A program made the position numbers and the translations under genes. This document shows, one piece after another, positions 1 to 6,329 of a stretch of DNA of 28,586 nucleotides. The stretch is from a virus. The notes beneath the pieces are model-generated. The model searched no databases, was not told where the DNA came from, and worked only from the letters and a program-made list of their open reading frames with translations. The stretch is from positions 1 through 28,586 of IMG/VR virus record IMGVR_UViG_3300030328_002252; one strand, written 5' to 3'. The first letter of the stretch is position 1, and the number at the start of each line of letters is the position of its first letter.

Positions 1-3
1 AAA

Positions 4-192
4 ATGAGTGAAGAACTCAAAGATATGATTGAAAGAACTGCTTGGACCTTCATTGAAGCGTTCATTGGTGCCTTAACAGTTGCTCCTCTAGTTGGTGTAG
101 ACGCTGAAGTAATTCAGTTAGCTGCATTAGCCGGTGGTGGTGCTGCATTAGCAGTCATTAAGACATACGCTAAAAAGCAAATATCTAAATAA
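4..192 (+). CDS. Small holin-like membrane protein
   Basis: 62 residues. A charged N-terminus (residues 1-11) is followed by two hydrophobic stretches, roughly residues 14-31 and 36-53, and a short basic tail ending KKQISK. This hairpin-like layout, with an acidic residue in the turn (VGVDAE), resembles the small r1t-type phage holins that permeabilise the inner membrane so endolysin can reach the wall. No endolysin gene is visible here, but the window begins three bases before this ORF, so one could lie upstream. The upstream RBS cannot be judged. The metallophosphoesterase follows in the same direction after 69 bp. It could also be another small phage membrane protein. Confidence 0.6.
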   Translation: MSEELKDMIERTAWTFIEAFIGALTVAPLVGVDAEVIQLAALAGGGAALAVIKTYAKKQISK

Positions 193-227
193 TTAATTAA
201 TCTAAATACGCTTAATTGCCTCTAATT

Positions 228-249
228 CCTGTATACTTATATTGACAGG
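228..249. promoter_or_regulatory. Palindrome over a possible -10 before the phosphoesterase gene
   Basis: CCTGT (228-232) and ACAGG (245-249) form a dyad around a TATACT hexamer at 232-237, just upstream of a strong GGAGGT ribosome site (253-258) and the ATG at 262. I see no good -35. It could be an operator overlapping a promoter or a small RNA hairpin in the leader. The evidence is weak. Confidence 0.3.
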
Positions 250-261
250 AATGGAGGTATT

Positions 262-1437
262 ATGCCTAAGAAACATACGCCCGAAGAGTTAGGAAATAAC
301 TTTTATAAATCAGGGTGGCAACCCGGCTATGATATAGACAAACTATCAGGCCAAGGAACACTTACTCACGTTGGAACAGACCCAAACTATGAGAATAAGC
401 TAGATGAAATACTCAGAGAATGGGGATTTGACCCAAAGAAATACGAAATTGTAGGCACTGTACGTGCTTCTTCGTGGAATACACAGCTTAAAGGTGGTGA
501 AACTACCACATTCTACGCATTTAAAGGCATTGTTAGAGAGAAAATACCTGGACATGACAAGTATTTCCAACAATTATTCAAAGGTGCTATTAAAAAACCA
601 CCTGTTAAGAAGGTATACAAGGGAGGCGACACAGCCTTTCTTTTTTTTATGGCTGATTGGCAACTTGGAAAGCGAGATTTTGGAGTTGAGAACACAATAA
701 ACAGGTATGACATTGCCTTACAAGATGCCGTAAATAGAATAAAAGAGCTTCGTAAAACAGGCGTAGCAATTAATGAGATATATATGATTGGACTTGGTGA
801 CTTGACTGAAAATTGTTCAGACTCTTTCTACAAGTCTATGCCTTTCAATGTCGAACTCTCTCTCATTGAACAGTATGCTCTTGCTAGGGCTATGATTATG
901 AAGACTATAGAGACCTTTCTACCTTTAGCTGACAAGCTCATACTCGCAGGAGTTCCAGGAAATCATGGTGAGATGACAAGAAGTGGTAAAGGCCAAGTTC
1001 TATCAGACCGTCTTGATAACTCAGATACAATGCACCTACAAATATGTAGAGAGATAATGAATGCTAATAAGGATAGATATAAATCTGTATCAGTAGAAAT
1101 TCCTGATAGTTTTCATCAGGTATTAGAAATAAAAGGAATTAAATGTGCTTTTACTCACGGCCACATGACTAGTGGAAGTGGAAATCCCGAAACTAAAATA
1201 GAAGGTTGGTGGAAAGGACAAATGTATGGTCACCTTCCTGTTGGCGAGGCTCAAATTCTCGTGACGGGTCATTATCATCATTTTCGAAGTAAAATGCAAG
1301 GAGACCGTACTTGGTTTCAGTCACCGTCTTTAGATAAATCAATAGACTTTACATCTAAAACAGGAATGTGGTCACATCCAGGTGTTCTCTCTTTCACGGT
1401 TAACAAAAAAGGATGGGATAATTTAAGCATCCTCTGA
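262..1437 (+). CDS. Calcineurin-like metallophosphoesterase (Mre11/SbcD-like fold)
   Basis: 391 residues. The metal-binding blocks of the calcineurin-like phosphoesterase superfamily appear in order: ADWQLGK (D132), GLGDLTEN (D180), VPGNHGEM (N234, H235), THGH (H299, H301) and GHYHH (H337, H339). The usual first motif DxH is DxQ here (Q134), a variant of a metal ligand. Residues 1-120 are an extra N-terminal region of unknown role. Related phage proteins are often annotated as Mre11-like or DNA-polymerase-associated exonucleases, so a role in DNA processing is plausible; the substrate cannot be read from sequence. The start is supported by GGAGGT four bases upstream. It ends six bases before a convergent minus-strand gene. 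Confidence 0.85.
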   Translation: MPKKHTPEELGNNFYKSGWQPGYDIDKLSGQGTLTHVGTDPNYENKLDEILREWGFDPKKYEIVGTVRASSWNTQLKGGETTTFYAFKGIVREKIPGHDKYFQQLFKGAIKKPPVKKVYKGGDTAFLFFMADWQLGKRDFGVENTINRYDIALQDAVNRIKELRKTGVAINEIYMIGLGDLTENCSDSFYKSMPFNVELSLIEQYALARAMIMKTIETFLPLADKLILAGVPGNHGEMTRSGKGQVLSDRLDNSDTMHLQICREIMNANKDRYKSVSVEIPDSFHQVLEIKGIKCAFTHGHMTSGSGNPETKIEGWWKGQMYGHLPVGEAQILVTGHYHHFRSKMQGDRTWFQSPSLDKSIDFTSKTGMWSHPGVLSFTVNKKGWDNLSIL

Positions 1438-1443
1438 GATAGA

Positions 1444-1599
1444 TTATTCTCCGATAGTTTGGATGCAGTCTGCCGACACTCTCTTTAATTTGAGATGCGG
1501 ATAATGATTCACAACTTTTCTCGATAGACCTACTACGTCTTTTGCTTCTTTAACTAGAAAAGTTTGTTCCCATGTACCTGTTACTTTAATTTGTTTCAT
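1444..1599 (-). CDS. Small hypothetical protein, last gene of the leftward operon
   Basis: 51 residues, starting MKQIKVTGTWEQTFLVKEAK and ending CIQTIGE. It has a good ribosome site (GGGAGAT) four bases before the ATG and overlaps the end of the preceding minus-strand gene by 14 bp, which supports a real, translationally coupled gene. The N-terminus looks like a beta strand followed by a helix; there are no recognisable motifs and I do not recognise the family. The stop lies six bases from the stop of the convergent phosphoesterase gene, so the two transcription units meet here without an obvious strong terminator. Confidence 0.6.
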   Translation of the reverse strand: MKQIKVTGTWEQTFLVKEAKDVVGLSRKVVNHYPHLKLKRVSADCIQTIGE

Positions 1600-1735
1600 T
1601 TTTATCTCCCGAGTGTTTTATCATTGTAGCATTTATTATTTCTTGATACCTAAGTTCAATTAGTTTTTCTTCTACTAAGTTAGGATTATCTTTAAATTCT
1701 TTTGCTTTGAATTTTATGAAGTATTCTTTTGACAT
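1586..1735 (-). CDS. Small hypothetical protein
   Basis: 49 residues, starting MSKEYFIKFKAKEFKDNPNL. It is charged and probably helical. Its ATG shares one base with the TGA of the preceding gene (TGATG), and its end overlaps the next gene by 14 bp, so it sits in an unbroken chain of coupled minus-strand genes. No domain recognised. The support is context and reading-frame packing rather than homology. Confidence 0.5.
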   Translation of the reverse strand: MSKEYFIKFKAKEFKDNPNLVEEKLIELRYQEIINATMIKHSGDKNETN

Positions 1736-1962
1736 CACTCTTCTTCTGAATGTTTATCTTGTTGTTCTCTAACTTCGTTCATCATTTGCATGTGAAAATT
1801 ATAATCTACTACAAATTGTTCTAATAATTTATCAACTTTTGCAATATTGTGCTTGTTAAGTTTGATACTTGTTTGTGTTACTTCTTGTCCACCACAAGCA
1901 TTAGCTAAATTAATAGCCCATTTTTTAAGTTCTTTTTGTTCTTTAAATATATTTTTAGCCAT
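1735..1962 (-). CDS. Small hypothetical protein
   Basis: 75 residues, lysine- and glutamate-rich and predicted mostly helical (MAKNIFKEQKELKKWAINLA at the N-terminus, acidic EQQDKHSEEE at the C-terminus). Its ATG shares one base with the stop of the upstream 101-aa gene (TAATG), implying translational coupling, and a GGACAATTCT-type site precedes it. No conserved motif is recognised. Position in the early-type operon with an annealing protein suggests an accessory role in replication or host takeover, but this is only context. Confidence 0.6.
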   Translation of the reverse strand: MAKNIFKEQKELKKWAINLANACGGQEVTQTSIKLNKHNIAKVDKLLEQFVVDYNFHMQMMNEVREQQDKHSEEE

Positions 1963-2267
1963 TAGAATTGTCCTTTCTTATATAGTTCTTTCTGTTCTTT
2001 TGTTCTAATAATTGCTTCGCACGTTTTAATTTTATAGATAGTCCAATTATCTTCTGTAACTTCTTTATATTGTTTTATACAAAAGTCATTGCCATCCATA
2101 TCTGTTGCGTATTCTTTTGGTCGCTCGTTAGTAGTACGACCAATGTTACACATGTGTACAAAATTTCTAGGTGCAGGTTGGCTAAAATCATAGTGGGGGA
2201 AACGTTTCTCTAATCTTTTAACCAACTTATCTGCACTGTAACTTATTTTTTCTAAACCTTCCGACAT
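1962..2267 (-). CDS. Hypothetical protein
   Basis: 101 residues. The N-terminal third (ADKLVKRLEKRFPHYDFSQ) is helical and basic. The middle holds a motif-like stretch, PRNFVHMCNIGRTTNERPKE, and two further cysteines follow (DFCIKQYK, KIKTCEAI). Three cysteines and histidines are present but not in a clear zinc-binding spacing. It starts on a TAATG junction with the 35-aa zinc-finger gene and ends on a TAATG junction with the next gene. I do not recognise it. Confidence 0.6.
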   Translation of the reverse strand: MSEGLEKISYSADKLVKRLEKRFPHYDFSQPAPRNFVHMCNIGRTTNERPKEYATDMDGNDFCIKQYKEVTEDNWTIYKIKTCEAIIRTKEQKELYKKGQF

Positions 2268-2374
2268 TATTTATCTCCTGTAACATGAATACATTTGTGA
2301 GGCATAGAGTTTGTTTCGTTAAACTCTTCTCCACAATCCTCACAACTGTATTCCAATCCGTATGGATGTGACAT
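2267..2374 (-). CDS. 35-aa C2H2-type zinc-finger protein
   Basis: A very short gene filling the gap between two larger ones exactly. Its ATG overlaps the stop of the annealing-protein gene by one base and its TAA overlaps the ATG of the next gene by one base. Residues C11-x2-C14 and H26-x3-H30 are spaced by 11 residues, nearly the classic C2H2 zinc-finger spacing, with an extra C28. Phages often encode such mini zinc fingers; the target (DNA, RNA or protein) is unknown. The perfect packing on both sides and the metal-binding pattern make it a likely real gene despite its length. Confidence 0.65.
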   Translation of the reverse strand: MSHPYGLEYSCEDCGEEFNETNSMPHKCIHVTGDK

Positions 2375-3282
2375 TATACTTTATCGTTCCAATTATTAAT
2401 AATGTCGCTAGCTGTTCCACCTGTTATATTTCCATCGCCATAAAGTTTCTTAAGGTCTTCTAGGCCTTCAATATTTTGGTCAGTAGCTTTTTGAACAATG
2501 TCATTAACCCACTTCATTTGCTTTTCGCTAGCAGGATTATCTTTCCATTCATCACTCATCTCTTCGTCACCCCCTTTTTTTTCTTCCACTTCAAATACTT
2601 CGGATACATTATCTATACTACCTTTTTTATCCCATCCTTCTGAAAGTTTTTCAAACTCATCAAGAAATCTTGACATGTCATCTTCTTGCCAATCTTCTAC
2701 GCTTTCTGAATAACCTAAATCAGAAACAACATAACTGTATGCTTGTGCTTGAAAGTCTTTCATCTTTGTTTCATCACTAACCATACCTTGCATAACTTTT
2801 TTAAGTTGGTCTGCTTTAACTGTGCTAGATGGTTTAACCATTTCAGTAGCTATCTTTTCCATCTTTGCTTTCTCTTCTTCAGTAGGTTTATTTTCTTTTT
2901 TACGCATATCAACTTTTTCTACTTTGACTTTATCGTCTTTAAATTTCTGAGTCTTAGCCATTTCCTGCATAGATGGTCGCTTCTTACCACTACCTTGATA
3001 CATCCAATTAGCTAACGCTCTACCTATAGCAGAAGTCTCACAGTTTTCTACCCAAGAAGTATTATTTACATAAGCATTACCTTGTCCTTTAGTTTCTTCT
3101 GCTATACCTGTCGCTACAGGATTAACATCATCTATATCTTTATAAACTAAAGCTCTAATAACAATTACTTTTGCGTCATCTGAAGTGTAGGTTGGCTCTG
3201 TTTCAATTCTTCCGTTTGGATAATCCTTCCAAAACTTAACTAACCTATCCTCTACGTTTTCGTACTCGTCCTGCCATCCCAT
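2374..3282 (-). CDS. Erf/Sak-like single-strand DNA annealing protein
   Basis: 302 residues. Residues 1-105 carry the hallmark of a phage ssDNA-binding or annealing family: an N-terminal helix (VEDRLVKFWKDYP), a beta region with RALVYKDIDD, then the block ENCETSAIGRALANW (79-93) and a GKKRPSMQEM tail. Proteins with this block in actinophages are commonly called Erf- or Sak-like. Residues 106-245 are highly charged and probably linker or coiled coil. Residues 248-302 (NPASEKQMKWVNDIV... ASDIINNW) resemble a small C-terminal module common in phage replication proteins. Likely role: annealing or protecting single strands during phage recombination and replication. The start codon lies directly after the previous gene's stop. 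Confidence 0.7.
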   Translation of the reverse strand: MGWQDEYENVEDRLVKFWKDYPNGRIETEPTYTSDDAKVIVIRALVYKDIDDVNPVATGIAEETKGQGNAYVNNTSWVENCETSAIGRALANWMYQGSGKKRPSMQEMAKTQKFKDDKVKVEKVDMRKKENKPTEEEKAKMEKIATEMVKPSSTVKADQLKKVMQGMVSDETKMKDFQAQAYSYVVSDLGYSESVEDWQEDDMSRFLDEFEKLSEGWDKKGSIDNVSEVFEVEEKKGGDEEMSDEWKDNPASEKQMKWVNDIVQKATDQNIEGLEDLKKLYGDGNITGGTASDIINNWNDKV

Positions 3283-3468
3283 TTACATATCCTCTCTTTG
3301 CTTTACTCTTCCTTTGAAGAAATCTTCTTCAGTTGTCATTGGTTTACCGTCTAAATCACATATTGGTTCGTAATATTCTCTTGACCTATGAAATTCAAAT
3401 TTATATATTGTTCCAAATATATCAAAACGAAATTTTTTAGGCAATGATTCTCTCTTAGTCCACGGCAT
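3283..3468 (-). CDS. Small hypothetical protein
   Basis: 61 residues with a predicted beta-rich centre (KFRFDIFGTIYKFEFHRSRE) and a basic C-terminus (KGRVKQREDM). Its ATG shares one base with the stop of the preceding HTH gene (TAATG), and its stop abuts the ATG of the annealing-protein gene (TAAATG on the minus strand). No family recognised; tight coupling to the annealing protein hints at a joint role. Confidence 0.55.
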   Translation of the reverse strand: MPWTKRESLPKKFRFDIFGTIYKFEFHRSREYYEPICDLDGKPMTTEEDFFKGRVKQREDM

Positions 3469-3686
3469 TAGTTTCCATTTTCTATAATCTTATAAACACG
3501 TTGTCTTGAAATATCTAATAAATTAGCAATAGATATTATAGATAAATCGTTTCGCATTAAAAAAATCAGATGCTCTCTCTCTTTCCTTATTTCAGCAAGA
3601 GTTAGTTCTGCTTTCTTTTCTTTTTGTTTATACTCATCAACTAATTTTTTATAATAATTAATATCGAGTGTTTTTGTATCAGCCAT
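3468..3686 (-). CDS. Small helix-turn-helix protein with coiled-coil N-terminus
   Basis: 72 residues. Residues 8-45 form a strongly charged helix (YYKKLVDEYKQKEKKAELTL...), likely a coiled coil for dimerisation. Residues 48-70 (DLSIISIANLLDISRQRVYK) are a clear helix-turn-helix of the sigma-region-4/Trp-repressor type. It is probably a DNA-binding regulator of phage genes. A ribosome site (GAAAGGAAAA) precedes the ATG, and a 36-bp gap separates it from the upstream gene. The 12-bp palindromic repeats elsewhere in the window are possible targets, but nothing here links them directly. Confidence 0.65.
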   Translation of the reverse strand: MADTKTLDINYYKKLVDEYKQKEKKAELTLAEIRKEREHLIFLMRNDLSIISIANLLDISRQRVYKIIENGN

Positions 3687-3722
3687 TTTTCCTTTCTAAT
3701 TCTTAATTTAATAGTTGAAATC

Positions 3723-3917
3723 TTAGTTATCTTTTATTATCGGCTCGTCATACTCCATATATTTTCTACAAGTTTCAATAGCACTTTCTAGTGTTTGAAT
3801 TTCTATGTCTAGCGTATCGCTAACGTCTCTTATATTAAGTCCATCTTTAAAACCTCTTAGCTCAGCTAACCTTTCTAATAAATCTTTAGTTGCAGAGAGT
3901 AGAGGTGCGTTAGCCAT
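3723..3917 (-). CDS. Small hypothetical protein
   Basis: 64 residues, acidic and helical. It may contain a divergent HTH (LAELRGFKDGLNIRDVSDTL followed by DIEIQTLESAIETCRKY), but the pattern is not strong enough to call it DNA-binding. Its ATG overlaps the stop of the SGNH hydrolase gene by one base (TAATG), so the two are probably translated together. Confidence 0.55.
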   Translation of the reverse strand: MANAPLLSATKDLLERLAELRGFKDGLNIRDVSDTLDIEIQTLESAIETCRKYMEYDEPIIKDN

Positions 3918-4726
3918 TACAACACACCTTTACGCCATATCCACTTATTAATGTGCTTTGCTATACGCTTTGCACCTACGTCATTCGGCTCTATCTCATT
4001 GTAATAACAGTTAGTAGACATAAATCTACGTGTATCTAGTACATCAAAGTCCATGCCAATGCTATTACTTCTATTATTTTGGTCGTTTGCTATTCTGTAC
4101 AGTCTATCGTTCCACATTGAAACAATAGATACAGCAGTATGGTCTACGCCATCAAATCTCGATGGATTGTAAGCTAAGTTACCTTCGTAAGTTGTAACTA
4201 ATAAGAACTTTCTACCACTTTGTTTTAGATTCTGAATTAATGTTTCATAAGCTAACATATACTTGTCAAGCTCTTGATTCATTAAAGCCATTGTGATATT
4301 TGTATCATCACTAATGCCTAACAAGTCCATACTTGCTAGTAAATCATTACCACCTGCACTGATAACAACTGCGTTGCTCTTGTCATTAACTTTATGCACA
4401 TTTTCTATGCAATCATAGATAGTAAAGCCGTCAACAGATTGGTCATTAACCATTTTCTTCTTGCCTTGTTGCCCACCTTCTATGCTGTCTCTGACATAAT
4501 CAACAGTAGATTTACCTGTTCTAGTGTATGCTCTGTTATCAAGAACACTATCTCCAATTAATGTTATCTTTGCGTTTTTATTAACGGGATTTTTATTGGC
4601 AAACCAACTGTTAGTAGTAATTGGCTTTGTATCAACAATTTTATTTGTTTCAACAATTTTATTACCGTCAACACTATCCCATACACTTTCGTATGGATTT
4701 GCGTCTTCATACCAATTATCAGTCAT
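3917..4726 (-). CDS. SGNH/GDSL-type hydrolase, catalytic His replaced
   Basis: 269 residues, first gene of the leftward operon. Residues 1-50 are a low-complexity lead. SGNH blocks follow: LIGDSVLDN (nucleophile S60), G100 in SVDGFT, and AGGNDLL (N127). In block V, where the family has DxxH, this protein has NEIEPND (N243, E246) followed by GAKRIAKHI, so both usual catalytic D and H are absent; my recollection is that an IEP variant recurs in some SGNH subfamilies. It may be an esterase or deacylase acting on a cell-envelope or polysaccharide ester, or a pseudo-enzyme. There is no signal peptide. A promoter lies at 4755-4785 and a ribosome site (GGAAAGGAAA) precedes the ATG. Confidence 0.75.
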   Translation of the reverse strand: MTDNWYEDANPYESVWDSVDGNKIVETNKIVDTKPITTNSWFANKNPVNKNAKITLIGDSVLDNRAYTRTGKSTVDYVRDSIEGGQQGKKKMVNDQSVDGFTIYDCIENVHKVNDKSNAVVISAGGNDLLASMDLLGISDDTNITMALMNQELDKYMLAYETLIQNLKQSGRKFLLVTTYEGNLAYNPSRFDGVDHTAVSIVSMWNDRLYRIANDQNNRSNSIGMDFDVLDTRRFMSTNCYYNEIEPNDVGAKRIAKHINKWIWRKGVL

Positions 4727-4754
4727 GTTTTCCTTTCCTAATCTGACACTACCT

Positions 4755-4785
4755 ATTGTATCATAATGTAAGTCAACATTGTCAA
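4755..4785 (-). promoter_or_regulatory. Promoter of the leftward operon
   Basis: On the minus strand a perfect -35 TTGACA (4780-4785) is followed after 19 bp by TACAAT (4755-4760), which is preceded by TGA, giving an extended -10 (TGATACAAT). Transcription would start near 4748, about 22 nt before the SGNH gene's ATG at 4726. The spacer is longer than ideal, but the extended -10 compensates. Confidence 0.65.
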
Positions 4786-4804
4786 TTTATTTATGATTTT
4801 TATA

Positions 4805-5162
4805 GATAGCTTGTAACACACAGGAGTTCCTTTTATAAGGTCGCTCAATGCAATCCTAACCCATGTGCTACAAGCTACCTACAAGTTTGGTTTAGGGCTA
4901 TTGCTAGTCCTAAGTATATTCTTGTCGGTTGCCCGACTAGACTATACACTCATAAGTAGCGTCTAACAGACAAAACTTTAACGTCCTACTTCCCTACTCC
5001 CATTCGGTGAGGTCATTGGGCAAGGACTTGAATTATCTGCTAGACGCTACTTACTTTCAGTCACTAGGTTCAACAGGGCAGTATTACCTAGCTCTTATTT
5101 ATAAGTAGCCACTCCTAACTACTCCTTACTCCTATTCAAACAAAAAAGTAATTTGTAGTTAG
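4805..5162 (-). ncRNA. Large structured RNA, no known class assigned
   Basis: No gene fits this stretch, but the minus strand folds strongly. A 22-bp uninterrupted stem pairs 5033-5054 with 4952-4973, and a 20-bp uninterrupted stem pairs 4860-4879 with 4805-4824. Seven of these pairs are G-U wobbles that become C-A mismatches on the plus strand, which fixes the RNA strand as minus. Two hairpins between them, 4914-4947 and 4892-4913, both end in GCAA, a GNRA tetraloop. Further hairpins lie at 5064-5091 (CTAGGT/ACCTAG) and 5115-5162 (CTAACTAC/GTAGTTAG). The direction matches the flanking genes, so it could be read from the promoter at 5957. The 3' side lacks a U-tract, so processing or readthrough is possible. 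It does not look like tRNA, tmRNA or RNase P RNA to my eye. Confidence 0.75.
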
Positions 5163-5220
5163 TAGCGTTTAATAAATATAACATACTTGTAATTATATGT
5201 TGTCATTATTTTAATCTTTT

Positions 5221-5928
5221 TTATATATGGAAATCGTAAGTTAATCCAATATATTTAGTCTTTTTATTTCTCTTATTTCTTGCATGATATTTAGAAACAA
5301 CTTCCTTAACTTGTTTATTCCAATTATCAGCTAGTTCTTTTTGTTCTTTTGCTTCTTTAGTATCTCCGACAGTAACTCCAAACCATCCCATTTCGCTTTC
5401 TTCAATCCAACCATCTTCTTCGGTTATAACTGAATGAAAAGATACTTTAGGTACAATTACTCTTTCATATAATTCTTCGGGCGTATAGTATTCTTTGACA
5501 ATCCTTTTACCATCAGAATCTCTTTTTACCATACCGTCATCAGCACCACCTTTTATTAGTTCATATTTTTTTACAACTAAGTTCTTAACAAGTGGGGAAT
5601 CTTTCGTGTTTTCTTTTAACAAGTCCACATCTTTATGGTCTAACTTAAACCATCCTAATGTTTGCCAAGCATACACTTTTTCTGTAGCAAGAATATCATC
5701 TAAGTTTTTAAAGATTCCATTCTCACCATATCCACGCCAACGGCCACCTTCAGAATACCAATCAAACTTATAACCACCTGTATGTTCAGAGTAAGGCATA
5801 AGTATTTCTTCAGCATGTTCTGAATGAAAAGCACTATCGTATTGAGCCATTTCTTTCGTCTTGTCATAATCTTCATTAGTTTGTACTTCGTTTTCGGGTA
5901 CAATAACTAATCCAACAAAATGCGACAT
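5221..5928 (-). CDS. Conserved phage protein of unknown function (MSHF...GGRW family)
   Basis: 235 residues. It starts MSHFVGLVIVPENE and holds FDWYSEGGRWRGYG (about residues 55-68) and ESEMGWFG (about 177-184). I recognise this combination, an N-terminal MSHF-beta strand, a WY..GGRW box and an EMGW(W/F)G box, from many phage genomes, where the protein has no assigned function. The C-terminus is lysine- and arginine-rich (KYHARNKRNKKTKYIGL). It stands alone between its own promoter (5957-5985) and the structured RNA. A ribosome site (GAAAGGACA) precedes the ATG. Confidence 0.7.
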   Translation of the reverse strand: MSHFVGLVIVPENEVQTNEDYDKTKEMAQYDSAFHSEHAEEILMPYSEHTGGYKFDWYSEGGRWRGYGENGIFKNLDDILATEKVYAWQTLGWFKLDHKDVDLLKENTKDSPLVKNLVVKKYELIKGGADDGMVKRDSDGKRIVKEYYTPEELYERVIVPKVSFHSVITEEDGWIEESEMGWFGVTVGDTKEAKEQKELADNWNKQVKEVVSKYHARNKRNKKTKYIGLTYDFHI

Positions 5929-5956
5929 AATGTTGTCCTTTCTTTCAATTTATTAA

Positions 5957-5985
5957 ATGATATATTCTTTCTTTTTATTTGTCAA
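5957..5985 (-). promoter_or_regulatory. Strong leftward promoter
   Basis: Minus strand: perfect -35 TTGACA (5980-5985), a 17-bp spacer, then -10 TATCAT (5957-5962). The start would be near 5950, some 22 nt before the ATG at 5928. It is divergent from, and less than 20 bp away from, the rightward TATAAT at 5997, so the two promoters probably influence each other. It could also drive the structured RNA downstream. Confidence 0.75.
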
Positions 5986-5996
5986 TAGTTGTTGCA

Positions 5997-6002
5997 TATA
6001 AT
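5997..6002 (+). promoter_or_regulatory. Rightward -10 box, possibly giving a leaderless mRNA
   Basis: A perfect TATAAT with TG four bases upstream of it; no strong -35 at 16-18 bp. A start six to seven bases downstream falls on the ATG at 6008 itself, and no ribosome site lies before either that ATG or the next in-frame one (6026). Confidence 0.5.
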
Positions 6003-6007
6003 TTATT

Positions 6008-6319
6008 ATGTGGTATTCTTTAAACATGGAATTTGAATATTTCAGAGAGGTAGCTATTCCGACATTTAAAAGTCAGAGAGCTTTGGTTGAGTGGATGTTG
6101 CAGGTCGCAAGACCTAGCCACAAACCATCAATAAATGCTAATGAATTTATATACGAGTTCGGTATTCCAAGAATATCATCGCATATATTTCAGCTAAGAA
6201 AAGAGGGTTGGGTTATAGATAACTTGTCCAAGCATGGTAAGAGTGCAGAGTATTTATTGATTAGGACTAACCAAGAAGTTGACAAAGAAGTTGACAATAG
6301 GCAGTCTCTCTTACAATAG
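6008..6319 (+). CDS. Phage helix-turn-helix DNA-binding protein
   Basis: 103 residues from the first ATG; an alternative start is the ATG at 6026 (MEFEYFREV...). Residues 46-66 (NEFIYEFGIPRISSHIFQLR) followed by KEGWVI and AEYLLI form a winged-helix domain of the type common in phages (a FGI.R.S..I..LR..G pattern, as in HTH_39). It is probably a regulator or a replication-associated DNA binder. It is the first gene rightward of the divergent promoter pair, where a switch regulator would be expected. The hydrophilic tail (NQEVDKEVDNRQSLLQ) looks unstructured. The possible leaderless start is discussed under findings. Confidence 0.65.
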   Translation: MWYSLNMEFEYFREVAIPTFKSQRALVEWMLQVARPSHKPSINANEFIYEFGIPRISSHIFQLRKEGWVIDNLSKHGKSAEYLLIRTNQEVDKEVDNRQSLLQ

Positions 6320-6329
6320 AAAGGTAGAA

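Noticed and set aside
1437-1446. Bidirectional terminator between the convergent genes
   Set aside because: Only a 5-bp GGATG/CATCC hairpin inside the phosphoesterase end and no T-tract.
2743-3015. Open frame of 90 codons on the plus strand
   Set aside because: It lies wholly opposite the annealing-protein gene, has an extreme Phe/Leu/Cys composition and no ribosome site; an antisense shadow.
5060-5100. GGTTCAA-like T-loops at 5068 and 6948 as tRNA genes
   Set aside because: No acceptor, D or anticodon arms of correct size and spacing could be drawn around them.
4805-5162. Group I intron
   Set aside because: It does not interrupt a gene: the flanking frames have proper stop and start, and I see no P7/P3 core.
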